52,500 bases of DNA from Glandiceps talaboti (Eukaryota; Hemichordata; Enteropneusta; Spengelidae). Location: positions 18,813,642 to 18,866,141 of the forward strand of contig NC_135556.1 in assembly GCF_964340395.1 (NCBI RefSeq), written 5' to 3'. Every line of letters starts with the position of its first letter. The first letter of the stretch is position 1. The notes under the pieces are model-generated. The model was not told the DNA's origin and made no database searches. It saw only the letters and a program-made list of their open reading frames with translations. The position numbers and the translations under genes are program-made. Shown piece after piece: positions 13,923-30,381 of the stretch.

Positions 13923-13951
13923 GCTTCTTTGGCAAATTGGATATATAAGGA

Positions 13952-14959
13952 ATGGCACCCGAAATGCTTACAAGTAATGGAACTCTTCCTGAGAAGTCAA
14001 ACGGCTCGAATTCGCTACACTGGTTGAACACGACTTTGGGATGCGTTGGTCTGGTGGGTATCGCTGGTAATTTCCTTGTCTGTGTTGTATTTCTGAAGAT
14101 ACGAAAGCTTCGAACGTTAACCAATTATCTGATAGTTCACCAGGCTGTAATCGACCTCATAACGTCCCTACTCATTGTTCCCTATTACCTCGGGCCACAA
14201 GTTATCTATACATCTGACACACTCGGGGGAGAAATCTTTTGTCGTGTCTGGAAGTCCGCCTATTTGATTTGGACCTGTTTTCTGGCATCTGCTCTTAACC
14301 TTGTGGTAATTACATTAGAACGATACTGTGCTATTGTCTATCCTTTTTACCATGAGTTCATGTTCACCGACAGAAGAGTAATTGCCATGTTGATCACGGA
14401 ATGGATAATTGCTGCCGCCTTCAAGTCGTTCAATGTCTACGTGCAGAACTTTGACCATGGTCATTGTAAACCCGGGAAAGCTTGGCGTTCTCCCGAATTC
14501 GGAAGGTTCGTCGGTATTAGTAATGTTTTCGCACAGTACTTAGTCCCTCTTCTTGTGATGTCAGTGGCTTACAGTCGATGCATCTATATACTAATAACAA
14601 AGAAGTCGGGAGCTGATGTCACTACCTCGGAAGATCAAACTCGAGAAAACTCGATGAAACGTGCAAGTCAGAACGTCTTAAAGATGTTAATCCTCGTCTT
14701 TCTAGCGTACGCAATATGTTGGGGTCCACCACAGATAACATTTCTCGTATTCTGTTTTGGTGTGAAGATTGATTTTGGTGGTCTATTTTACAATGCTGGT
14801 GTAGTTCTTGGATTTGTCAACACGGCGATCAATCCCTTCATATATGCCTTAAAGTATAAACAGTTTCAAAAAGGATTGAAACATGTATTTTGTTCGCGAT
14901 GGACTAACACGGTAGAAGATTCGTTTGGCCTTGATCAGTCATCTAGTAGGCAAGCATAG
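13952..14959 (+). CDS. Class A (rhodopsin-like) G-protein-coupled receptor, orphan
   Basis: A complete 335-residue receptor in one coding exon. The N-terminus carries N-glycosylation sites at N9, N17 and N26. Seven hydrophobic segments lie near 28-50, 58-80, 95-117, 142-160, 190-215, 243-267 and 277-300. Family marks are GN at 39-40 (N1.50), D68 in TM2 (D2.50), C97 at the top of TM3 pairing with C172 in the second extracellular loop, ERY at 123-125 in place of DRY, W151 in TM4, CWGPP at 256-260 in place of CWxP, and NPFIY at 294-298 followed by an amphipathic helix 8 with a Cys. The third intracellular loop is short. An in-frame TAA lies six bases upstream of the ATG, and the ATG has G at -3 and +4, so this start is preferred over M5. 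It is probably a peptide or small-transmitter receptor of the neuronal/endocrine type. The ligand cannot be told. Confidence 0.93.
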   Translation: MAPEMLTSNGTLPEKSNGSNSLHWLNTTLGCVGLVGIAGNFLVCVVFLKIRKLRTLTNYLIVHQAVIDLITSLLIVPYYLGPQVIYTSDTLGGEIFCRVWKSAYLIWTCFLASALNLVVITLERYCAIVYPFYHEFMFTDRRVIAMLITEWIIAAAFKSFNVYVQNFDHGHCKPGKAWRSPEFGRFVGISNVFAQYLVPLLVMSVAYSRCIYILITKKSGADVTTSEDQTRENSMKRASQNVLKMLILVFLAYAICWGPPQITFLVFCFGVKIDFGGLFYNAGVVLGFVNTAINPFIYALKYKQFQKGLKHVFCSRWTNTVEDSFGLDQSSSRQA

Positions 14960-15134
14960 TACTCACTTTACAACGTAGTCTCGTTATTTACGTAGCTGTT
15001 CTTTGACAATCTTCAAATAATGTGCCAAAGTGTATGTTACTCTAGAGTTTGTATATGTGTGTGGCCTTTTAAAAGGGGAACATACGCACTAAAATATTTA
15101 GATATATGTAAAACATTCTCGTCTTGTATATTTT
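14960..15134. other. GPCR 3' flank
   Basis: This is short AT-rich sequence after the stop codon. No canonical AATAAA was seen before the AT microsatellite. Confidence 0.5.
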
Positions 15135-15308
<174 letters not shown>

Positions 15309-15551
15309 TTGCCGTAATAGGAAACCATACAATACGAAAGGTGCCAACACAAGCTAAGATTATAATACATAAAGTAGATATTTACGTAAAAACAGATGTT
15401 TTCTGTTGACAAAGTTCATTCTTCATATCATTTATATAGTGAAGTGTAATTGTGAAGACTGGTTAGTTGTATAATTTATACCAGGACTGACGTCATTAAT
15501 GATACGTCAAGTGAATTGTGTTCGATGACCATAATGGGAGGTGGATATTTC

Positions 15552-15886
15552 GCATAGACTTTCAGGGTACATAATCCCGTGATCTATATATGATAGACAT
15601 TCTGGGTACATTATCAACTGAACTAAATACGATAGACATTCTGGGTACATTATCAACTGAACTATATACGATAGACATTCTGGCTACATTATCAACTGAA
15701 CTATATACGATAGACATTCTGGCTACATTATCAACTGAACTATATACGATAGACATTCTGGCTACATTATCAACTGCGAACTATATACGATATACATTCT
15801 GGGTACATTATCAACTGAACTATATACGATAGACATTCTGGCTACATTATCAACTGAACTATATATGATAGACATTCTGGCTACAC
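15552..15886. repeat. 39-bp tandem repeat, about 8 copies
   Basis: The unit begins gatagacattctgggtacat and continues tatcaactgaactatatac. Copies start near 15592, 15631, 15670, 15709, 15748, 15789, 15828 and 15867, with a decayed half copy upstream at about 15552. A GGG/GGC alternation (ctgggtac or ctggctac) marks two sub-types. The period is 13 codons, so frames on both strands stay open without being genes. One copy has a 2-bp insertion. Confidence 0.93.
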
Positions 15887-18560
15887 AAGGCTATATACGG
15901 GGATAGCAACGACAATAATTGGCATTTGCTATAGACATTCCGGCTACTTAACAAATCACTTGGCTTACAAAGTGAAGCGACCCTCTGCTTTTTATCACAA
16001 CAAGGCTTCTTGATTACACTGAGAAAAGATATGGTGATTTTATCTAATTTGATTTTGAATGTACATAGCAAGGAAGCTTAGATGGTTTCACATTTTCTTC
16101 AGTAGACCTTTGTCGAACGACACATTAATCATTGGCTCAAAAAGTATAAAAACAATTCTTGGTATCGAATTATCGCATTAAAGAAATTCAGTCTCTTATA
16201 TTTGTGACTACGTTTAACAGACTGGGTTTGATTTCAACACATATTAGATGGTAATTTGATTGTGAAGCGTTGTATTAACTTCTTTAAATTTGTGAATAAT
16301 AATATTCACATTTATGTAAAATATTTTGGCGGTTGTTTCATTACTTACATTAATATATACTCTCTTCCTTTACAACATAATAATAACATATTTGAATTAA
16401 AATAATACACATATTTTTATACTTATCACAAAAAAGTGACAAGCTTAGAACATGAATTGTGATCGTTATTACGAAGCAGACGAACGTGCATACTATAAAA
16501 TGATGTAATGGTAATATATCATACAACTGGTGGGATAATACAAGTACATATATTACTTCAAGTATGGTCATCACTATAATTCATGTTTCAATGTTTGCTT
16601 TCCAATTGTCACATACTTATAATAGGCGATCTAACAATCATTCAAGTTTTGTTCACTGAAAATTTAAAATTGATGATTCGATTTCAAAATGATAACAAAT
16701 CGATCGATAACACTTATGACAAAAATTAATGATCCAGATATTCTTAGAGTTACGACAGCCCAGTGACAAGTGTTATATATGGCCGGATATTTTTTCAACA
16801 TTACGAACTCAGTAAAGTGTTGTTTAAAATATTGATTTTCCATTCTAAAAGAACTGAATGTTCTGTATTTTATATATTTTTATAACCACAATTTACAAGA
16901 CATCTATACTGTTTTATATGATAAGAGTGTTTTAGGAATGAAAGTAAATACCTTTACTATTTTGAAATGCAAATAATTGCACGTATCATTGTACACTATT
17001 TTACCAACAACTCCCACTGTGTTGTATGTTTGCATGTTTCTAATTCAATAACGTCCTCTATAAGTTTAAACATTTTAAGCACATGATGAGTGATCTTTGA
17101 TAGAAGTACGCTTACAGAATCGAAATGTCCCAACACCCAAATAAAACACGTGCGTTGAATATATACTTGTCAATAGCAATTTATCACTAACTTATGATGG
17201 AGTCAGTCTTAACATGTAAATTTCTTTTGTTATACCCATTCAAAAAAATCAATATCTTTGGCAGAGTCATACCAGGTGTATAGAGATTTCTGTACAACAA
17301 GTTATTGATATCTGAAGTTAAGAAAATGTGACACGTATTTTGTCAGTAAGCTTACGTCCAAGAGTACAAATCAGAGAGAATTGTGGGTAAAATATTGTGG
17401 AGTGACGTATGCGTGAAACACGTTCTAATTCATCGGGAAGTGTGAATTCGACAAGGTTAATACTTGTTCTTTAATCCATGAAGAACGCCAGCGCAGTATA
17501 TGTATATAAATATTCCTATATTCATATTAACATGATCTACATAATTATACTCATTTATATATCCATAATTTCATATTACTCAGTCTTTTTTCAGCACAGG
17601 AAGGTATTTTCAAAATAATAGTTACAATTGTAAAAATTTCATTCTTCTTGTATATAGATATGACTATTAAATGTTGAAACCTTCCATTGTCGTTAGTCGG
17701 TCTGTATTAATTACACACATGCGTAAGTTTTTCCCTTTACACTGAATTTAATTTGTTCAGATGGCATTTTCACAGATATGGGTCAAGGGAACAGTGCAAA
17801 CTATAATTTGCATATAATTACACCTCTTGTCGTGGTCTGAGTGTGTAGTTAACAATACAGGAAGACAAGAATCAAAATCTACACGAAAGAAAATACTTAG
17901 AGGGGGGAAGCTATGCTACACGTATGTATATATGTATAGGTAGGATATTTGAGCTCGATGGCTTCATTTGTGTGTACATGCATCTGTAAATGCGACAGAT
18001 CTTAGTTGCTAAACAAAGAGAACGCGTTATACTGTGCGAGTGCACGTACGTATGTGTTCTTGTGCATCCAGAAAACGCGAATATTATTAAACATAACCAA
18101 AACACTGGGAAAAGAAGCAAATTTGGCTCATAAGATCTGTGTCGCATGTAAGGTGCATATCCAAGTGCGCGTGATGTATTAAGAATAGAGATTGAAAATA
18201 TTAAGAAAGGTTACATTACATTATTCAGTGTCAATGGTATGCATTAATTGTAGGATCCCGCGGGTTATGCATCTGAAATTTCTTTACGCACAACAAAGTT
18301 CATTAGCCCAGCTACATAGTAACGAAACAGCTGCAGCTTCCTTGGGGAATGTCGGAAAAATGTCTACAATTATTGAACATTTCCCGAGGGTCGACCGTAC
18401 TGACCGACCTGGAATCCGATGACAGTACTCCATTTGACCTCCATTTACATATATATATCGTTTTGAAAGTGTACAAGCTGCAATGGGAACCTTTTTTGAA
18501 AATGTTTTGTACTTACATGTGATATCACACACCATGCGGGTATTAAATCACCTGTGGGTG
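15887..18560. other. Non-coding stretch, nothing recognised
   Basis: This is AT-rich sequence with no frame over 85 codons and no domain, RNA gene or array seen. Confidence 0.5.
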
Positions 18561-18568
18561 AACGTAAT

Positions 18569-18570
<2 letters not shown>

Positions 18571-18652
<82 letters not shown>

Positions 18653-18693
18653 CCTACCTACCTACCTACCTACCTACCTACCTACCTACCTAC

Positions 18694-18770
<77 letters not shown>

Positions 18771-18836
18771 CATCCATCCATCCATCCATCCATCCATCCA
18801 TCCATCCATCCATCCATCCACCCACCCACCCACCCA
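18571..18836. repeat. (TATC)/(TACC)/(CATC)/(CACC) tetranucleotide array
   Basis: Tetramers change in blocks by single-base transitions: TATC, then TACC (about 18653-18694), TATC again, CATC (about 18770-18820) and CACC. All Tyr-Leu-Ser-Ile frames here are artefacts. Confidence 0.97.
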
Positions 18837-21358
18837 GTGACATGCCCTCAAGGTGATATCAGTGATACAAAAGATAAAGGAATATTGCACTAATCTTGTT
18901 GCCCATGGCATGCGTTCAAGGTGATATCACCGATACAATGACACCCCGTATCTTAAAAGACTAGGTTATTTGAGATAAGTCTAATAACCAGCCAATGTTT
19001 ACTATTAAAGTAAGACGCTAAACCTGCCAAGCCGTATATGGATTGAATACCAGAAAGGCGCATGACATGCCTCTAGGAATTAATTTACAATGAGGTCGCA
19101 AATACCAGTATGCTATAGATGTGGCCATGATCAGGTCGTATTTGATTTTATCAAAATAAGATCTACACATGAATTCAAAGACGATCTACTCTGGATTTCA
19201 AAGTTAGCTAAGTGCATCAAAGCTATCAAAGTCAGTTCTACCTATAAAGTTAGCTATTAGGTGTATTAAAAGCTATCACAGTCAGTTCTGCCTATTCATG
19301 ATTGAATATCTTAAACTCTAACCGACATCATGGTTAGTCTTCACACTCTAATTTGCACACAGAGATGTAACTATTCATGAAATGTTTATCCAACCCGTAT
19401 CAAACTAAGTGAGCAGTATACCTAGCTCTAGCTGTTTCTGCAAAACACTGATTCATTTCTTGTCCTTTCCGTTCAAATCGATTAATAACCACAGTACTTC
19501 TTCAAGTATCGTCCTTTAACAAATGTATGGAATTTATATAAATATTTGATGAAATCACGCATAATGCACGATGTCGTGTATAAAGCAAACACTGTACCCT
19601 TCTGGTTAGATTTCGAAATTGGAATATGTTGCTTTTACCTGGCATGTTCTTAGTATTTCATCAAATATACAAAATACAGCTTTGTGTGATTCTAAACATA
19701 CAATATCATAAATTATAATAACAAATTAAACGTAACATAATGCGATAACAACTGGTATGCCACAAAAGATGTATGCGTTGATGAAGCCACACAATCAAAT
19801 GAAAATCGCCTTGATTTAACAATTTTATTTTTAAGAACAATGAACAAATGTTGAACGGTAACAAAAACAGAAGTAATGCTTATAATAACTTACTGCCAAG
19901 TACATCGCATGTCTATTGGATCAATGACTTACTTTGCCGACACATGACATATTAATATCATGGATGTATCTGATTAACATTGTATCAAGGAGTAGACATG
20001 ATTTGCCTTATTTACTGCTTACACATCTACTGTACTGTTGCTTATGAATCGGATAATCTCCTTGGAAGGCATTTCAGGTGGTTACCAATATACCAGAAAG
20101 ATATACCCACCCCTTAGGGAGCTGTTGCTATTTATGGCTGTTTGTCGTACATTAATACTCACCGGTCATTACTGTATGTAGTAATACAATATAAACTTTG
20201 TTTGTGGTGCTTGCATTCTCACATGCTGCACCGTGGTTTGTTGAACACATAACTATGAATTATTACTAAAACTCGCATGTGTTCCAATGGAAAATACTGG
20301 AAACTCGTATACCAATGTTTTCCGCATGCAAGTGTATAGCTTCGCTGAACTCAGTCTTAGTATGCAATACTAACGCTACACAAAAGATTTTGTGTTTGGT
20401 GGATGTGGTTTAGCATGTCCGATCTATTCTACGTACTGATAGTTGGGTTTGAGGTTTGGTTCGCCTAGTTCAAATATTGACTATGCCGTATTAACATTGA
20501 TAATGAGCCGCAGCTCGGAGCTGGTAACTCTGTTTTTACTAATACGTAGGTCAAGGACTGTTATAACTGTATTACATCCAATATAAACACGTTTATTGAT
20601 TGATTGCTATGATCGAAAGATTGATGGACTAAACATAGTAGGTCGCAACACAGACACCGTTAAACCAAATGAAATTTGACACATACATTATTCCGATTAC
20701 ATACAAAGCACCATATTGTGTATAATGCTATAACAATACGACATCGAATGCTGTCGTGTGGAAAATACAGAAATATTAATTCCAGTACAGTGCGCTAGGG
20801 GGATTATGTATTAAAACATATTTTTTTAATATACCGTTTCTATGCCTACATGGGTTATGGCTCCAATTTCAATCTCAAAACCCTTCATGTGCAAAAAGTA
20901 CAAAAATTGGATACCTTTAATAGTTTTGAAGTCCCTCCTGAAATTCAGGTATAAGTTAATTACCTTGTTATTAACTGAAAGTAAAGAACGTCGAAACGGA
21001 GTGGATGATGGAATGCTAAGTGAGATATGAATCGGGTATGTATTTCACATTAATTGTCATGGGATATTATTCACGTACACAGCAAATAGAAAGGTAGAGA
21101 CAGTTTTGAGCCGTTCTCTTGATAGCTAGCTAAATAAGGTTACTGTGATTAACCCCTTATATCTCAAAGACTTCAATTGACGAGGTCTTGACCTTCAGGC
21201 TTCATAAAGAGATTTCTCATACAGTGAAAACGTCGACTATATGGAATGCAATTGAAGATAAAGTTATACAGATTCAAAATAAAAGTCCCACAGTCGAAAT
21301 TCGGAAATGGGATAAATCATATATGTTTTTGCCATACTTGGACTAGACTAAGTACTAT
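18837..21358. other. Non-coding stretch with small direct duplications
   Basis: No gene seen. Two short direct duplications are present: tcaaggtgatatca...gatacaa at about 18849 and 18914, and a roughly 50-bp block (aaagttagct...agtcagttctacctat) at about 19200 and 19248. Confidence 0.5.
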
Positions 21359-21361
21359 CTA

Positions 21362-21444
<83 letters not shown>

Positions 21445-21462
21445 GCCTGCCTGCCTGCCTGC
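21359..21462. repeat. (TCTG)n microsatellite ending in (CCTG)
   Basis: Pure TCTG units with four CCTG units at the right end. Confidence 0.96.
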
Positions 21463-21527
21463 ATGCTATGTTTCCTTATGCCTACTCCTGTATCTGGCTC
21501 TGAACACAACCGCATCACACAAATGAG

Positions 21528-24236
<2,709 letters not shown>

Positions 24237-24688
24237 AGGTAGAATCCTATTCAGTAAATAACAGGTAGAATAACTGAGATAGATTCCCTATTCAGTTAAT
24301 TACAGGTAAAATACATGAGACAGATTTCTTATTTAGTAAATAATATCTAGAATACCAGAGATAGATTTCCTATTCAGTTAAAATAACATGTAGAATAACT
24401 GGGATAGATTTATATTTAGTAAATAACATATCGAGTTACTGAATAGAGGTTGATTTCCTATTTAGTAAATAACATATAGAATAACTGAGATAGATTCCCT
24501 ATTTAGTAAATAACATACAGAATACCTGAGATAGATTTCCTATTTAGTAAATAACATGTAGAATAACTGAGATAGATTTCCTATTTAGTAAATAACATAC
24601 AGAATAACTGAGATAGATTTCCTATTCGGTAAATAACATACAGAATAATTGGGATATATATCCTATTTAGTAAATAACATGCAGAATA
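24237..24688. repeat. 41-bp tandem repeat, about 10-11 copies
   Basis: The unit is tttagtaaataacatacaga followed by ataactgagatagatttccta. The right-hand copies (24470-24660) are nearly identical and the left-hand copies are more diverged with small indels, as expected if the array grows from one side. It has no coding capacity. Confidence 0.93.
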
Positions 24689-26700
24689 TTAAAGTGAGAT
24701 ATAACTTTGTATTTACTACCTGTCTTCAGCTTGTTTTATGGCAAAATTAGGTACTGTTGCGATGTTACCCTTTATTTTTGTTGACAAATATCCATAGTTT
24801 CTGACGACTATTTACTTATCGTTACATTATAGCAACTCGCCTTTTATTCCACCATCTCATAAACCTACTCGGGTAACAATGAACATTTTGTTCTAGTAAG
24901 TTAATATTCGTTAATAGCAAATTTTGCTCATAGGCACAGTCTCTTACCATGGCTTTTAGTTCGCTCTTACTGTTCTACAATAAGCCACGAAAATGCGAAA
25001 TCATATGCAATTAATCGTGACATTTCAGTTAGCAAATTATTGGCGTGAACATAACGATGCAATTCGACTGTAAACTTATTTGAATATGAAAAAAGATATG
25101 TATAGATTTGCAATAAGACATTGTTATGATGCTATTAAAGTGAGAGATATATAAAAGGGTAGAGAATCACACTTCACTTTGCGTGCGAATTCGTTTATTG
25201 AGTGGAATGTACTAGTATTCAATTCATTTCATGACCTTATTCCCACGTGATGGCTAAGTGATACAAATTTGACCGGAAAAAGTCAACGTACCATGACATG
25301 ATGGAAATCATTTAGCTGTAGCTTTTATTCCACACGAACACATCTATAGCCTTGGTAATATGATTTTGAGTTGCTGTTGTTGTATTGCAGTGTCAACGAC
25401 GATGTGAAACCATCCATGGGGTGAAAGAAGTTACAGAAATAGCTTTACAAACGAGGAAAATTAAATGTTGACCGAATCGGTGAATTCAAGCGAAGCAACG
25501 GATTTTCCTGTATACTCCTTTGAAAGTTATCATCTCAAACGATATTACATGAAATTGTATTGGGAAGTGGCAGTGCAGAGCAAAGAACTGTCAAATGAAC
25601 CTTCATTTATTCATTAATTCATTCTTTAGATTTTTAACTGCTAACAGACTGACTTATCCACAATGTTTGAATAGACGATCACGTGTACTGGTCACATTAG
25701 ACACACGTTTGCTCTTTAATTTGCAGTTATTCTAAAAGTTATGATGGTGTTCACGCTTTATGGTAACGTCTTTTCTCCACATCTAGCCACATGGATGTAA
25801 TCTATTGAAATTCTAGCTAGAGCAGCTAACAAAGTTCGTACATTGACAGACGCTTGTAAGCGGCCACTTCATTCACACAGTTATTCACTAATATTGAATA
25901 AGTACAATCCTGTTTGACATGCAAGTAATTTTTACTACAAACTCCAAATCCACCTCCAGTCAGAAAATAAGTCGTGTGAGGATGCAATAACGTTAACTTT
26001 TCAGTTTATATTAATTAATGTCCCAATTAGGTAATACAGCTGATGGTGGTGGTAATTATAATGTTAGAACAGAATGTGGTGCTAGATCTCTCCATTTCAT
26101 TAGATATAGATGCGATGGGGAAAGGAGATCTTCATAGCCACGGATGCCCTCTAGACTATCGTTTCAACAGATTCTCTCTAAATGTCATATGTTTTGCAGA
26201 CGATAGCATTGCCGGCTAGATGTGCAGCTGCAGGATTTGGAATAACTACTTAATCCCAAGATCTAGCAGATACACCACCTCTTGCAAATAGGTGTACTTT
26301 CTGTTACAGGTGCGAAAATTCAGTTCCATAAGACATACTCTTACGAAAGGTATCCAATTAGCGGGGGAAATTGTAAATTGATCGCCGGATAGTTGTAAAC
26401 AGGATGTTCCATACACAGTGTTTGGGGAAGGCGTTATCAATAACGCCACGTCTATCTGTACAAATGGATTCTTCCATATCTACTGCGATTATCTGGCCAG
26501 TCTCTGTTATATAATATGTTTTCGTGAATATTTCAACCTTCCACTCACTGGAAGTAGTCTTCTTCACAAACAAAAGCACCTGGTTGTACATAAAAGTAAA
26601 ATATAAGTTACACATTGTGTAACATGCTTCAAATGTTGTGCTACTACACCTCACATTAAACAGCACTTTCACTAACAATGACGATGTATGCACCAAGACA
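24689..26700. other. Non-coding stretch, nothing recognised
   Basis: There are only short frames (up to 112 codons on the minus strand at 26358-26696) without recognisable domains or matching splice sites. Confidence 0.5.
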
Positions 26701-26703
26701 CAT

Positions 26704-27141
<438 letters not shown>

Positions 27142-30067
27142 GTATTAAAAAGGTAAAATGAACTTTCTTGTGATATAACTGCCATTTTATTTTACTTTTT
27201 TAATCTTACATAATGCAAGAAGTGTGATTACCAGGTGATTCGCTGGAGGTATATGTAGTCAGTAGACCGAGAGTGCTGACGCAGAAGAATCGGGATTAAG
27301 AATTATATATTTATTTAGGTTTACATTTGGCATTTGCAATACACCTTATGACACAAACTTTAATCCGAGGAATAAACACCTCGAGCTAGATTGTGGGAGT
27401 GGGGTAGAGATTTCAAGTGTAGATAATAACATTGTAATAAATACTATTTTCTCAACACATTAATCGAGATAGCCAGGCTACTGTGAAAACTGCACTTTTA
27501 TTAATGTAACTTACATCGGTCTATTAATTAAGCATGTTGTAACCCAATTTCACAAATTTTTCCATAAAAGTGTGATATCCTGAACAAAAACAGTCATGTC
27601 GGGTGTGCACCTTAAGCTTCTCTGCCAATTATCAGCTATATATGGACGGTGCGGCATAGACTTATCTAAGTGTGCCGTACCATAGACCTTGGAGGTAACC
27701 AAGCAAGGTAATGGACTTTGAGCCTTTGACATTTCAAGATACGAAATCAAATAATGGACAGTACGAGACTATTTGACTTTTATCGAAACGATTTAAAAGG
27801 ACAGACTATAATTCATAAAGATGAAAGTGTCGGCTAAGCTAACTAATGGAAATGTACTGTCGCGACCTAAATGTCCTTAAGCTTATATCTATACACAAGA
27901 ACAGCAGAATTTCATTTCTTTAATGTGGGTGCAATGTTGTGGAGTATATTCACATACTTTATATATGTTCTATGTCACATATAATATCTGTTCTCTCAGT
28001 CCCGGTGATATTCCTTTCATCCAAAGCCGATATAATGATATGGAAAAGACCTGGTCCTGTATCTCCTTTGCCAGAATTGTAAAGTTGAAAAACAAACGTT
28101 TTCTTGTATTTCACATATATGTATTTTGAGGTATTACAGTGTGCCTGATATCTGACTGATGTATGTTCACATTTTATACGAAGGTGATGAATAAATTGCA
28201 AGTTATACACATTAAAGTATTTGGTGTGTGTTTTTTTGAAAATTACAAAAACGGTAGTCGGTTTCCTTTGATCTCTTAAATTACGTTTCAAGAACCGTGG
28301 TAAACAACTACACAGTTGAATTTGTCACTTTGCTACTTAACTGTACATTTCTTGTATATCACAGATATACATGTACTTTGTACAACTCGTTACACTCAAG
28401 TAAAATGTTTGCATGATTTGCCACAATCGTTTATAACATCCATATCATATCAAGTGTAAAAGTATACTGTTTCATTTATTTTACCATCATCCCAGTATAT
28501 GGTGTGTCTCTCAATGTTAGCAGTGCGAAGCAAGAAAAATAGCTAATAACTAGAGTGTAAACATAGATGCCATAGAAAATTGTCAAGATCTTAGCTACAT
28601 GTAATAACTAGAGTGTAGACATAGATGCCATAGAAAATTGTCAAGATCTTATTGAGAGCTAAAAATAGTCACAGTTGACTGTAATCAGTTCGCTGGTCGT
28701 TTTTCTCCACTTTTGTAGAGAAAGAATTACAAAGTATACGTAATGTGTTGCATATTAGCAATGTCTAGATTGATATGTGGAAATAGATTCCAAGTAAGTT
28801 CGTGTACATTTGCAGATTAGGGATGTATGTCTTGTTAAGGTTGACATTGAGATGTGGACACTTGAATGCGTAGAGTGTGTTATAGTTATGCGATGTAGGT
28901 TCTTACTTTCACGTGACCGATTACCAAAACCAAACACCACCAATTTAGTAGAAATCAGGTACGTAGTATATTGAACGCTAAATGCGACGATATTCAGCCT
29001 AGAAAAAAATTCTTTTCAGTGTACATGTATTACTTGTCCAAGGCCTCGTTTGTGGTACGTGCCAGTCACGTTATACGATTTGTTCATTTCGTATGAATGC
29101 ACGTCACGATATGACTGAAACGAAGATAATTTTAGAATGAAGCGAGGTCTGAAAATGCCTCACAAAGCACGTAGTATGTATATTCCGACCATTATATCGT
29201 GTATCAAAGGAAACATTTCACACGAAAAGCTACAAAGATGATATCAGAACTGACAAATTTGAGTTACATGGATAGACTGACGACACTTAATAACTGCAGT
29301 CAAAAGAAGGAAGAGAGGTGACTTGAACTGACAAGGGACTATTATTCAAACATCACCAAACCAACAGGACAAGAGGACACTCACTAAAACTTACAAAATT
29401 TACAGTCGGACTGGACACCAGGAAATATTTCTTTTCTCAGCGTGTCACATCTCAGTAGACAATTTACAAGAGCACTTCATTCAGTTCAAAACTGTTGTGA
29501 ACTCAAAAATTAGATTGGACTAGTACCTGAACACTACAAGGGATTATATGAGCCTTTGAGACTTTCTTCCCTATCCTGCCATGGTTAGTTTACAACCGTG
29601 GAAATCACGTTTAAATCAACGTTCAAATAGAAATTATCGTTCATAAAGTAACCCTCAATGTTATTAGAGTACATATCCTTTTCCGTTTTTGTTCTGCGTG
29701 AGACGATAAAAAAAGTCACGACGAGCAAGTATACTCGAGTCTTTGCATTTTCCTGTCGAATATATTATTGCTTAGGAAGAACTCCTAAAATGTGTCTCTA
29801 GATAACAAATGGTTTTCAGAATGACCCCTTATCTTTGTAGTAAAAACGATGTATTTACAATTTAGGTCTTTTCTCCAAATTAATAGTCTTGATCTGGATA
29901 ATTGTCAATTTATACAATATCGACTCCCCTACAAATGAGCACTTAACGCGTACGTTAATTTCATCGTTGGGAGCATATACGAGATGAGTCCTTCCCTAGA
30001 AATAAATATTGAATGTTTATCATTAATTATTTTGTATTTAGAGTTTCGGATTTTATGCTTTTGCCAT
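27142..30067. other. Non-coding stretch with one small tandem duplication
   Basis: No gene is supported. The largest frame is 110 codons on the minus strand at 27959-28291 with no domain. Confidence 0.5.
28544..28651. repeat. Recent 50-bp tandem duplication
   Basis: A 50-bp block starting taataactagagtgta occurs at 28544-28593 and 28602-28651 with a single mismatch, at a period of 58 bp. Confidence 0.93.
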
Positions 30068-30381
30068 TCCTACTTACTGCTCAATTTCACATTAGTGTTC
30101 ACTGGCTCTGTTTGATACAACTTCACAGAAACCAACAAGAAACTATACATTTTACACCCTTTAAGAATACAAGATTGCAGTTTCTTGCTACATTTGGTCT
30201 AAATACTAACATACTGCAACTGTTGACGCCAATGTTTTGACGTTTGTCTGGTGGCCCCTTAGTCATTTCATTTAGATAAAATGTCGAATGAACCTTCAAT
30301 CTTGCTATTTGCTTGATCTCTGTGTGGGTGTATCAAACTGGGCCAGTGAACCCTAACATAAAACGAGCAGTATATAGCTCC
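30068..30381 (+). mobile_element. Dispersed repeat family 1, copy B, with terminal inverted repeats (MITE-like)
   Basis: The left end (tactgctcaatttcac, then gttcactggctctgtttgat) is the imperfect reverse complement of the right end at about 30317-30381 (tgtatcaaactgggccagtg, then aaacgagcagtat). The interior aligns to 2490-2715. There is no coding capacity, which fits a non-autonomous DNA transposon of about 310 bp. The 75-codon frame at 30013-30240 overlaps it and is not a gene. Confidence 0.7.

Noticed and set aside
18483-18893. 136-codon frame of Tyr-Leu-Ser-Ile repeats
   Set aside because: It is a tetranucleotide microsatellite artefact.
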